This document shows, piece by piece, positions 51,838-59,154 of a DNA stretch of 64,000 bases. Source of the DNA: Armatimonadota bacterium (GTDB taxonomy: Bacteria > Armatimonadota > UBA5829); NCBI GenBank assembly GCA_023474015.1, contig JAMCYN010000001.1, positions 19,739-83,738 on the forward strand. The letters are read 5' to 3'. Position numbers and translations under genes: made by a program. The notes under the pieces were generated by a model that was not told the DNA's origin, did no database searches, and worked only from the letters and a program-made list of their open reading frames with translations. Every line of letters starts with the position of its first letter. Position 1 is the stretch's first letter.

Positions 51838-51898
51838 ATTCTACCGCGCCGGCGGGGGTCGTTCTTTGATGTGGGTCAAGTTCGTGATTCTTTTCACG
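51838..51898 (-). promoter_or_regulatory. FNR/Crp-type promoter of hcp
   Basis: Minus-strand -10 TAGAAT at 51843-51838 puts the start near 51831. The palindrome TTGATGTGGGTCAA (plus strand, 51866-51879) is one base from the FNR consensus TTGATNNNNATCAA and is centred at -41.5, the class II activator position. A second palindrome CGTGATTCTTTTCACG (51883-51898, GTGA-N6-TCAC, Crp/HcpR style) is centred at about -59.5. No good -35 box is present, as expected for an activated promoter. Confidence 0.65.
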
Positions 51899-51951
51899 TT
51901 TTTTCTTGCCGGTGAACGATCACACAGTGGATTGCTTTCGCTCTAACGTGC

Positions 51952-52875
51952 CTACTTTCCATCGGTCTGCTTAACCAGCGGAGCGATCGCGGCTTCCAGA
52001 GTATCGTCGGAGTCGCCGGCGTCGACATCCTTGAACAGGAACCAGTTCTCGGTGTGATTGACGCTCTCGCCGGGAGCCAGCGTGACGAGCGGGCCAAGGC
52101 TCTCGACTTCCAGGAAATCCCCTTCCGTATAGGTCTCATAATTGCAGCCGTAGTCGGGGTAGTTCGCGCCCTCGATGTAGGGGAAGCGCTTGACGAACAG
52201 CGTTCCCTGGCGCAGATACCCCGCCCAACCCTGCTTGTCACAAACGCCGATCTTGTTCGCCGTGGTGTTGTTCGCGTCGGTCGCGAGCCGGATGAACTTC
52301 TCGCCCAGGCTCAAGCGGCTGTCGGCGAGGTTCGTGAAGTGCCACAGCGCCAGCGGTCGGGCCGGCAGCAGGTAGTCGTGGTGCGAGATGAACGGCTCCC
52401 GCGGGCAAATACTGGCGCCGCCGCTGCTCATAATCGTCAAGGCCCAGGGCGCGACCTCTATCGGCCAGACGTTGTGATTGGTCAGCTTGTGATCGACTGT
52501 CACCCGCGTGCCGCTCGGGTCGAGGCTGACGGCAAGCTGCTTTTGGACCTTCGGGCCGGTCTCGAGCGCCGGGGTGACGCGTACCGTGTTGTCGTCCAAG
52601 ACATCCGCGTCTATCGGATCATCATCAGGCCAGTAGCTTCGTGGCGACACCTCAGGCGCGTGCCAGAACCTGTGCCCTCCCCACGGATGCCACTTGCCGT
52701 CTTCGTGCTTGACGACCGCTTCGGGGCCGAGTTCCCTGAGTATGTTCGTATCCCCCACGAACCTGTAGCAGATGATCCGTGGGCCGAGGTCCGTGGTCAC
52801 GAACAGCTCGACGCCGCCGTTCGAGAGCTTGAGGCACTGCCCGTAGTGCGAATACGTGGTCTTTTCAACGCTCAT
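51952..52875 (-). CDS. DUF4380 / aldose-epimerase-like protein
   Basis: 307 residues, all-beta galactose-mutarotase-like: GGVELFVTTDLGPRIICYRFVG, HPWGGHRFWHAPEV, VTVDHKLTNHNVWPIEVAPWAL, YIEGANYPDYGCNYETYTEGDFLEVESLGPL. These match DUF4380-type proteins. Sugar binding is likely; the reaction is unknown. AAAGGA lies ahead of the ATG. A tiny cysteine-rich ORF is 41 bases upstream on the same strand. Confidence 0.75.
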   Translation of the reverse strand: MSVEKTTYSHYGQCLKLSNGGVELFVTTDLGPRIICYRFVGDTNILRELGPEAVVKHEDGKWHPWGGHRFWHAPEVSPRSYWPDDDPIDADVLDDNTVRVTPALETGPKVQKQLAVSLDPSGTRVTVDHKLTNHNVWPIEVAPWALTIMSSGGASICPREPFISHHDYLLPARPLALWHFTNLADSRLSLGEKFIRLATDANNTTANKIGVCDKQGWAGYLRQGTLFVKRFPYIEGANYPDYGCNYETYTEGDFLEVESLGPLVTLAPGESVNHTENWFLFKDVDAGDSDDTLEAAIAPLVKQTDGK

Positions 52876-52916
52876 CTATCGTTATTTCCTTTCGATCTGC
52901 CATGGTCAGATAGGGA

Positions 52917-53042
52917 CTACGTCAGCCGCATGCCGAAATCCTTCCCGGCGCACTTTGGGCAGGGGATATTCGGATTAAGAACAGTTCGCTGGCAGCCGAT
53001 AATATCCTTTGGAATACATCCATTGGAGCATTGCAAGGACAC
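52917..53042 (-). CDS. Possible tiny cysteine-rich (zinc-ribbon-like) protein
   Basis: 41 codons from GTG, reading (M)SLQCSNGC, then IGCQRTVLNPNIPCPKC, then AGKDFGMRLT. The CxxxC...C...CPKC layout is typical of small zinc ribbons and unlikely by chance in antisense DNA. No clear ribosome site, and the GTG directly follows an in-frame stop. It begins 3 bases before the divergent ABC gene. It may be a genuine leader gene for the DUF4380 protein, or chance. Confidence 0.35.
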   Translation of the reverse strand: MSLQCSNGCIPKDIIGCQRTVLNPNIPCPKCAGKDFGMRLT

Positions 53043-53044
53043 CT

Positions 53045-53959
53045 ATGAACCAGCCGCTTGTTACAGATAACCTCACCAAAGTTTACAACCTCGGCCGAAG
53101 GAAGGCCCCCAAGACCGCCCTGGACTCGCTTTCGATAGAAGTCCCGGAAGGGGTCATATTCGGGTTTCTGGGGCCGAACGGGGCCGGCAAGACAACCACC
53201 ATCAAGCTGATACTAGACTTCGTGCGCCCGACACGTGGGTCGGCGACTGTATTCGGCAATCCAACAACCCGTCCCCGGACGCGCGAACTGATCGGCTACC
53301 TGCCCGAACAGCCATATTTTCACAGGTTCTTGAAGCCCATGGAGGTGGTGGCCATGCACGCTGGGCTTGCGGGAATGAAGAGCGATGAGATACCCGTCAG
53401 GTCCATAAGCGCGCTGGAGAAGGTGGGAATCGCGGAATACGCCGACACCCCCATCGCCAAGCTCTCGAAAGGGTTGACCCAGAGGGTGGGAATCGCGCAG
53501 GCTATAGTCGGCGACCCGAAGCTGTTAATACTCGACGAGCCCACCTCGGGGCTCGACCCGATAGGCAGGCGGCACACCCGCGACCTGCTGCTGAGCCTCA
53601 AGAACGAGGGTAAGACCATATTCCTGAGTTCGCATCTGCTGGGCGAGGTGGAAAACATCTGCGATATCGTCGCGGTTCTTAAGAGTGGGAAGCTGGTCGC
53701 CTGCGGTTCGCCCGATATGGTAAGGGGCGGCGATGCGCAGGTGGTTGTGCGGACGTCGCTGATGGACGAGAACACGCGGGACAGGCTCAGGTTCGCAGAC
53801 GCATCGATTGAGCGGCAAAGCGACTGCACCCTGGTTCGTGTCGAACCCGGCAAAGTCTACGAACTTATGCGCGTGATGGAAGAGCTCAGCCTGCCCATTT
53901 TTAGAATTGACACTCAACGCGAATCGCTGGAAGAGGCCTTCCTGCGGCTGGCGGCTTGA
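53045..53959 (+). CDS. ABC transporter ATP-binding protein (ABC-2 type)
   Basis: 304 residues. Walker A LGPNGAGKTTTIKLIL, Q-loop YLPEQPYFHRFL, signature LSKGLTQRVGIAQ, Walker B LLILDEPTSGLDP, H-loop LSSHLLGEV. The C-terminal ~80 residues form the DUF4162-like regulatory extension of ABC-2 exporters. ATG 53045 follows AAGGA; the earlier start at 53009 is less likely. It heads a four-gene operon with a permease, a small membrane protein and a TPR-like protein. Confidence 0.92.
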   Translation: MNQPLVTDNLTKVYNLGRRKAPKTALDSLSIEVPEGVIFGFLGPNGAGKTTTIKLILDFVRPTRGSATVFGNPTTRPRTRELIGYLPEQPYFHRFLKPMEVVAMHAGLAGMKSDEIPVRSISALEKVGIAEYADTPIAKLSKGLTQRVGIAQAIVGDPKLLILDEPTSGLDPIGRRHTRDLLLSLKNEGKTIFLSSHLLGEVENICDIVAVLKSGKLVACGSPDMVRGGDAQVVVRTSLMDENTRDRLRFADASIERQSDCTLVRVEPGKVYELMRVMEELSLPIFRIDTQRESLEEAFLRLAA

Positions 53960-53973
53960 GGAGGCTAGTAGTT

Positions 53974-54741
53974 GTGACTCGAATATGGATTATTGCGAAA
54001 ATGTCGTTGTTGGAAAACAGCCGGAAGCAGGTGTTTCATGTGCTGTGCCTTCTGATGCTGACCCTGATCGCCGCATCGACCATGGTGTCGATATTCACCG
54101 AAGGCGTGCGGCTGAAGATACTTAAAGACCTGTGTATGAGCTGCATCCTGTTCGGCGGGGCCGCGCTGGCGATCGCGCTGGGCTCGATGGGCGTTCCGAA
54201 CGACGTGGAATCGCGGACCATCTACCCTATCCTCGCCAGGCCGGTAGGGCGCGCGCAGTATATAATTGGGAAGTTCATCGGCACGTTGCTTACCGTTACG
54301 CTGGGCGTTGTCTCGATGGCGGTGGTGTTCGGGATACTTATCTGTTCATACGAGCGCAGTTTTGACCCGTTCCTGCTGGCTGCGATAGGATTTACCTTGC
54401 TCGAAGTGGGGGTGATAGCGGCGGTCGCCACGGCGGTATCGACCGTCGCCACGCCGGCGGTAACAGCCGTGCTCACATTCCTAATCTATATATGCGGGAC
54501 GATCAAGATAGGGTACTTTGGGAACATGATCGAACGCACGGGGAGCGGGGCGGCTAAGTCGGTCTACTACGGCGTCTATCATCTGCTGCCGAACCTGGAG
54601 TGTTTCAATCTCAAGAACGCGCTGGTGCATCAGGACGCGGTGCCGATGTCGTACCTGGTACAAGTAGGGTTGTACGCGATATGCTACGCGGCTTTCGTGC
54701 TGTTCCTGGGGTCGCTGTGCTTTTCGCGGAAAGAGGTATAG
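53974..54741 (+). CDS. ABC-2 type permease
   Basis: 255 residues with six hydrophobic segments (about 24-45, 57-75, 98-122, 130-153, 162-180, 228-250) and the motif ESRTIYPILARPVGRAQYIIGKF typical of ABC-2 permeases. GTG 53974 has GAGGAGG 9 bases upstream; a TTG at 53956, inside the end of the ATPase gene, is the alternative. Pairs with the ATPase. Substrate unknown. Confidence 0.87.
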   Translation: MTRIWIIAKMSLLENSRKQVFHVLCLLMLTLIAASTMVSIFTEGVRLKILKDLCMSCILFGGAALAIALGSMGVPNDVESRTIYPILARPVGRAQYIIGKFIGTLLTVTLGVVSMAVVFGILICSYERSFDPFLLAAIGFTLLEVGVIAAVATAVSTVATPAVTAVLTFLIYICGTIKIGYFGNMIERTGSGAAKSVYYGVYHLLPNLECFNLKNALVHQDAVPMSYLVQVGLYAICYAAFVLFLGSLCFSRKEV

Positions 54742-54743
54742 GT

Positions 54744-55016
54744 ATGGCGAGATATGCCCGGCGGTTGAAACCGCGGCAACAACTACGTAAAGTCGGCCTG
54801 CGCCGATTCAACCATGCTCTGATTGCCTGCATGACCGGGTTATGCACAAGCGCCCTTGCGCATGGAGACGCTGAAGAGCTGGGCCATCATTGGGAGGTCA
54901 AGTCCTACGTGGGTGAGATGCACTTCCAGATAGCGGTAATGGTGGTCGCGGCGCTCGCGATAGCCGCGGGGAAATATCTGCTGAGGTTCTGGAGAAACTG
55001 GAGCGCCGAAAGATGA
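54744..55016 (+). CDS. Small membrane protein of the ABC operon
   Basis: 90 residues: basic N-terminus (MARYARRLKPRQQLRKV), hydrophobic stretch LIACMTGLCTSALAHG resembling a signal or first span, a short acidic/His-rich linker (GDAEELGHHWEVKSYVGEMHF), and a second span (IAVMVVAALAIAAGKYLL). It starts 3 bases after the permease stop and overlaps the next gene by 4 bases, so it is firmly part of the operon. No family recognised. Confidence 0.65.
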   Translation: MARYARRLKPRQQLRKVGLRRFNHALIACMTGLCTSALAHGDAEELGHHWEVKSYVGEMHFQIAVMVVAALAIAAGKYLLRFWRNWSAER

Positions 55017-55570
55017 CATTCAGGATCACGTATGCGATTACAATCCTGCTGATGTTCGGCGCGATATGCGTTCTGGAGAACAGCACCGTCAAAGCCAAGC
55101 CACCGGAGCCGGCTGAGCGTGGGGTATCATCGGTATATATGCTCGCCGGGGAGTTCAGGACGGTCTTCGCCAACCTGCTGTGGATAAAGGCGGAGCAGTA
55201 TCACCACGAGTTCCTCCAGCACAACAAGGATTGGGCCAAGAACAAAGAGCTTGTCGGGCTTCTCAATCTGATCACCAACCTCGACCCCCACTTCCCCGAA
55301 GCCTACGCGGTCGGAACATCGATATACGCGGACGGGTTCAATGACAAGAACAGAGCACTGCGCTATCTGATCGAGGGAATACACAACAATCCGAGGTCGT
55401 GGGAGTTGCATAGAATCGCGACGATCATGTACGCCAGGCACTTACATGACCCCCAGCGCGCCCTCTTCCACGCGCGGCTGACGGTGAAGTACTGCGACGA
55501 TCAATGGTACGCGCCAAGCCTGCACAGGCTGCTGCAAACGGTTCAGAGGCTTGCGGACAAGCCGGAGTAG
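55013..55570 (+). CDS. Membrane-anchored TPR-like protein
   Basis: 185 residues. Signal or anchor helix (residues 4-21, RITYAITILLMFGAICVL), then helical repeats that read like tetratricopeptide units: NLLWIKAEQYHHEFLQHNKD, LNLITNLDPHFPEAYAVGTS, RALRYLIEGIHNNPRSWELH, IMYARHLHDPQRALFHARLT. Likely an extracytoplasmic scaffold for the ABC system. Function unknown. Confidence 0.72.
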   Translation: MTFRITYAITILLMFGAICVLENSTVKAKPPEPAERGVSSVYMLAGEFRTVFANLLWIKAEQYHHEFLQHNKDWAKNKELVGLLNLITNLDPHFPEAYAVGTSIYADGFNDKNRALRYLIEGIHNNPRSWELHRIATIMYARHLHDPQRALFHARLTVKYCDDQWYAPSLHRLLQTVQRLADKPE

Positions 55571-55573
55571 TTC

Positions 55574-55643
55574 GCGGGTTACGGGTTTACGGGTTATGAG
55601 TTTGGAACCCGCCAACCCGCCAACCCGCAAACTCGCAAACTCC
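55574..55643. repeat. GCGGGTTACGGGTTTACGGG palindrome
   Basis: Left arm GCGGGTTACGGGTTTACGGG then TTATGAGTTTGG; right arm AACCCGCCAACCCGCCAACC then CGCAAACTCGCAAACTCC. Joins the converging TPR and LPP20-like genes; reaches the latter's stop codon. Confidence 0.88.
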
Positions 55644-56590
55644 TACAGCCGCCCGTCCTTGACCACGATAACATTGAGTTTGTCGAGGAACCCGCTCTTC
55701 GCGTTCTCGGAAAGCATTATCTGAGCGTCTTCATCGCCGATAACCGGGTCTGAGTTGAACCTGCCGCCCGCTCGGCCGATGGCCTTGATAAGCAGTGGAT
55801 TGGAGCCGCATCGCGGACTCGTTTTCGCGTCCTGGAGCGTGGTGGCATACGAAACCACGCCGCGCTCGAGCACCAGGTCGGGATCGGCCTTCACGGAACC
55901 CCAAACCTCGGAGCCGTCGTCGCGGCGAATCTTCGGACTCATGCAGCGGTCCAGCTTGTAGCCGGTGGTGTCGATAATGACCGATGAATAGCCGGGGTCC
56001 GTGGACGCCCTGGCCGGCTCAATCGTGATTTCCTTGATCGGCTTGAGGTCCTGCTTCAGCGTAACCTTGACATTGGTTTCGACGGAGATCTCCGTCTTCC
56101 CGCCTTCGCCTACCTTGGCCTTCTCTTCTTTTATTTGCTCACCCAGGAGCACGGTACCCGGGCCATTCTGGCCGAACATCGGGGCGCGAACCTCGACGAT
56201 CACGACCGTGTCGCCCTCGATCGTCTCCTTGGACGTCTTGGTGATCTCCACGTTCTTGACGTAGCCTTCGATCTTCTGGCGGACGGTGGCCTCTTCCATG
56301 TAGTCCTTGCCTGTCGCCTCGAAGCTGATAGTCGTGCCCTCAACGGCGGCGAGCAGGTTCGCTGTTGCGGCCATACGAGCGTAGCCTTTTGCCTTGAGGT
56401 ATGCCCGCGCCCTGTTTGGCTCAGCCTTGACCGACGGCATTGCGCCCTCGCCCGTGGCGACGTACTCGAGCTTGGTCCAGTTGATCCTGGCGTTGTCGTT
56501 GAGCTTCTGCACGCTGTCGGTGGCGATGACCTGAGAGGCCGCCACCAGGCACAGCGATACAGCCGCAACTACCACACTGATCTTACGCAT
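55643..56590 (-). CDS. Secreted LPP20-like domain protein
   Basis: 315 residues. Signal peptide (1-23, ISVVVAAVSLCLVAASQVIA). Residues ~60-135 match the LPP20/FlgT-N pattern: ARAYLKAKGYARMAATANLLAAVEG and VEITKTSKETIEGDTVVIVEVRAPMFG. The C-terminal half has YSSVIIDTTGYKLDRCMSPKI and GGRFNSDPVIGDEDAQIML, resembling parts of the same superfamily in spirochaetes and planctomycetes. Probable periplasmic or envelope protein. GGAGGAGG precedes the ATG. Confidence 0.75.
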   Translation of the reverse strand: MRKISVVVAAVSLCLVAASQVIATDSVQKLNDNARINWTKLEYVATGEGAMPSVKAEPNRARAYLKAKGYARMAATANLLAAVEGTTISFEATGKDYMEEATVRQKIEGYVKNVEITKTSKETIEGDTVVIVEVRAPMFGQNGPGTVLLGEQIKEEKAKVGEGGKTEISVETNVKVTLKQDLKPIKEITIEPARASTDPGYSSVIIDTTGYKLDRCMSPKIRRDDGSEVWGSVKADPDLVLERGVVSYATTLQDAKTSPRCGSNPLLIKAIGRAGGRFNSDPVIGDEDAQIMLSENAKSGFLDKLNVIVVKDGRL

Positions 56591-56774
56591 GAAAATTTCC
56601 TCCTCCTATAGATGAATGATGTCCGGGAGCAATTCCACAAATTAATTCGGCAGCAACCCGTTGCTTCCTTACCCCCCACGCGCTTCCCTGCTTCCAAAAG
56701 TTCCTATTACCAGGGACGCAGACAGCAACTGAGCATTGCATATTATATTTCGCCTCGGCGCGCCCGACTCCTTC

Positions 56775-56803
56775 TTCTTGAAACGAACTCTTGTATTTGT
56801 TAT
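56775..56803 (+). promoter_or_regulatory. Promoter of the cyclophilin gene
   Basis: TTGAAA, 17 bases, TATGCT; predicted start about 50 bases before the gene's ATG at 56860. The divergent gap 56591-56774 shows nothing else clear. Confidence 0.5.
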
Positions 56804-56859
56804 GCTGGTAGAAAGAGTTGTGCACCCTGCACTCGATCAGGTTGAGGTGGCCGTATACT

Positions 56860-57492
56860 ATGATGAAATGGATATTACTGATAGTGCTCGTTGCCGCAAT
56901 GGTGGGCTCCTACAACTGGCTCAACGAAACCCCCACGGAGTTGCACCGCGAGGAGATCCAGCAGAAGCCGACCGCCGAGTTGCTCAAGAGCCAGGCCCAT
57001 GCAACTCTGACCCCCGGGAGCGTGGTAGAACTGCAAACGAACAAGGGACAGATCGACTTCGTATTGTTCGAGAAAGACTGCCCTACAACGACGAAAAGGG
57101 TCGCGGCGCTGGTGGCGGCGGGGGCGTATAACGGTGTCAAGTTCCCGCGCGTGGAGGGATGGGTAATCCAGACCGATATGGCCAAGGCAAAGGTGAAGCC
57201 GATGGGTATTGAGGTTATGAAAGGCCTTGTCAACTCGAAGGGAGCCGTCGGGATGGCGCGCACCAGCGATCCCAACAGCAACACGAGCATATTCTATATC
57301 CTGCTCGATCCGCAGCCTGGGCTGGACGGTCAATATACGGTATTTGGCCGTGTGATCAGAGGCATGGATAACGTCATTAAGATCAAGAAGGGTGATGTCA
57401 TACGCAGGGCTAAGGTTCGGCCATTGACCGACAAGGACCGGAAAGACTTCATGGAAGCACTCAAGATCGAGGCCGAGCGCAAGACGCAGTGA
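56860..57492 (+). CDS. Membrane-anchored cyclophilin-type peptidyl-prolyl isomerase
   Basis: 210 residues. N-terminal span (2-18, KWILLIVLVAAMVGSY) followed by a linker and a cyclophilin domain from about residue 60: VVELQTNKGQIDFVLFEKDCP, VKFPRVEGWVIQTD, KGAVGMARTSDPNSNTSIFY, PGLDGQYTVFGRVIRGMDNV. The active Arg (FPRV), Phe and surrounding positions are mostly kept, though the QxF...Q part is altered (Q as WVIQ). Speeds proline isomerisation in exported proteins. Confidence 0.88.
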   Translation: MMKWILLIVLVAAMVGSYNWLNETPTELHREEIQQKPTAELLKSQAHATLTPGSVVELQTNKGQIDFVLFEKDCPTTTKRVAALVAAGAYNGVKFPRVEGWVIQTDMAKAKVKPMGIEVMKGLVNSKGAVGMARTSDPNSNTSIFYILLDPQPGLDGQYTVFGRVIRGMDNVIKIKKGDVIRRAKVRPLTDKDRKDFMEALKIEAERKTQ

Positions 57493-57609
57493 ACCGCATC
57501 ACGTTAAATTGCCGCATTCAACCGAATTTCGAGAAGGTTTATCCCGCGGCGGTGTATTATAAAAATACTATACAAGCTCACCAGGACAACTCTCTAAGGG
57601 GGCTGATTT

Positions 57610-57768
57610 GTGGAAGATGGTGATATACAAGTTTTCTCGGTTACGATCACTTGGTCGCCGGAATCGGGCGGACGCATGACCGAAGGTGACCTGAAAGAGG
57701 CAATCGAGCAGATGGTGCTCGAAATTGACGAGGATGCAATGGTGGACGTCGCGGAGGGCATAGAGTGA
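57610..57768 (+). CDS. Small acidic protein of unknown function
   Basis: 52 residues from GTG with AGGGGG ahead: (M)EDGDIQVFSVTITWSPE, then GGRMTEGDLKEAIEQMVLEI, then an acidic tail DEDAMVDVAEGIE. Codon usage is GC-rich like real genes, and the sequence reads as a strand plus helix. It ends 88 bases before the MoeA-like gene with a palindrome between. No family recognised. Confidence 0.5.
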   Translation: MEDGDIQVFSVTITWSPESGGRMTEGDLKEAIEQMVLEIDEDAMVDVAEGIE

Positions 57769-57838
57769 GTGCGGAGTTAGGAATGCAGGGTGCGGAATGA
57801 AGAAACCCTTTTCCATTCCGCACTCACTCTGCGCTCAC
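57764..57838. repeat. GAGTGCGGAGTTAGGAATGC-type palindromic repeat
   Basis: Left arm GAGTGCGGAGTTAGGAATGC then AGGGTGCGGAATG; core AAGAAACCCTTTT; right arm CATTCCGCACTCACTCTGCG then CTCACT. A GC-richer variant of the TGCAGAATG type. Confidence 0.82.
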
Positions 57839-57856
57839 TGAAGCAGGGATGGTGAT

Positions 57857-59068
57857 TTGACGGAAGCATTACGTTCTATGACTCTGGATGCCGGACAGGC
57901 TCGGAAAGTGGTCCTAAGTACGATCCATGAGATCGGGAAGGAGCAGGCCGGCATAATAAACGCCTGTCGCAGGACCCTCGCGGAGCCGATACGCGCCGAG
58001 GATGATATGCCACCGCGCGGCGTTGCCGGGGCGGGTGGGTTCGCGGTCATCTCCCGCAATACCCTCGGGGCCAGCGAGAATGATCCAAAGCGGCTGAGCG
58101 TGCTGGCGGAGTCGGTTTCGCGGGAGACCCGCCTCGTGTCCGGGACGGTAGTGGCGGTTCGCAAAGGAGATATATTGCCGCTGGATGCGGACGCGGTGCT
58201 GGGCGTGCGCGGTGTCTTTAGACCCCGAAACGACCCTGAGGTGCTGGTCCGCGCCGAGGTGAAGCCGGGGGATAACGTTCGCTCTGCCGGATGCGATATC
58301 TCGAAGGGCGAGCTGCTGATCGAGAGCGGCACGGTGATTACCGGCCGTGAGATGGGTCTTCTGGCGACCATCGGCAGGCACGGCATCACGATCAGCCGCA
58401 GGCCGAAGGTGTCGGTTATCACGAGCGGGAGCGGCGTGGTCGACGTTTTGGAGAACCTGCGGCCCGGCGAGGAGCACAATAGCGCTCGCTACTCTCTGGT
58501 CGGGTTCCTGATCGAGGCGGGCTGCGAACTGGACCGGCTGATACACATAAAGGAAGGCAGGGTCGGCCTCGAAAGGGCGCTAGCGGGCTGTGCGAGCTCC
58601 GATGCGACGATTGTGACGCTTGGCCCCGAAGACAAGCACGACCTCGCGGTCACGGCCTTGGAAAACTGCGGTAATGTCCACTTCAGCAAACTCAACATCG
58701 AGCCGGGAATGGCGACGGCGTTCGGCACGGTGGAGGGCAAGCCGGTCTTCATCACAAGCGCCGAGGCGATTCTCGAAGTCTTCGAGGCGCTGATCAGGCC
58801 GGGGCTTCTATCGATGCTCGGAAGGGCCGAGATAGACAGGCTCCGTGTGAATGCCTCCATGCAGACGATGCTCAAGCTCAACCCCGGGTATCGACACTAC
58901 ATCAAGGCCATCACGCACTTCCACGAAGATGGGTGCGCAACCCAGCCGATAGGGCCGTACTCGCCCACCACCAGGCCGTGGGCGATCCCCAATTCGCTCA
59001 TTGTGGTTTCGGAGAATGTGAGCGGAGTTGCACGCGGGGAGAAGGTTGATGTGTGCCTGCTGGGTTAG
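57857..59068 (+). CDS. MoeA-like (molybdopterin molybdotransferase superfamily) protein, divergent
   Basis: 403 residues, TTG start. Overall MoeA domain order is visible: N-terminal MPPRGVAGAGGFAV (in place of PPFDNSAMDGYAV), the beta-barrel VRSAGCDISKGELLIESGTV, the MPT-binding core KVSVITSGSGVVDV (in place of VSTGDEL), KLNIEPGMATAFGTVEGKPV, and C-terminal beta domain. The PGNP loop of true MoeA is replaced by TSAEAI and the GDEL acidic residues are missing. No other molybdenum cofactor genes are in the window. It may have lost or changed its activity. Confidence 0.7.
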   Translation: MTEALRSMTLDAGQARKVVLSTIHEIGKEQAGIINACRRTLAEPIRAEDDMPPRGVAGAGGFAVISRNTLGASENDPKRLSVLAESVSRETRLVSGTVVAVRKGDILPLDADAVLGVRGVFRPRNDPEVLVRAEVKPGDNVRSAGCDISKGELLIESGTVITGREMGLLATIGRHGITISRRPKVSVITSGSGVVDVLENLRPGEEHNSARYSLVGFLIEAGCELDRLIHIKEGRVGLERALAGCASSDATIVTLGPEDKHDLAVTALENCGNVHFSKLNIEPGMATAFGTVEGKPVFITSAEAILEVFEALIRPGLLSMLGRAEIDRLRVNASMQTMLKLNPGYRHYIKAITHFHEDGCATQPIGPYSPTTRPWAIPNSLIVVSENVSGVARGEKVDVCLLG

Positions 59069-59111
59069 GCGCGAAGACTAGTTAGCATCGGGCCAAGAAT
59101 GGCCTTGAAGA

Positions 59112-59142
59112 GTGGTCGGGGGCACGAATACCCCCGACCAAC
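59112..59142. repeat. GTGGTCGGGGGCACG...CCCCCGACCAAC palindrome
   Basis: Lies between the converging MoeA-like and leuA genes, 13 bases beyond the leuA stop; family of 18367-18396. Could serve as a two-way terminator, but no T run follows. Confidence 0.85.
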
Positions 59143-59154
59143 TTATCCAGTCAC

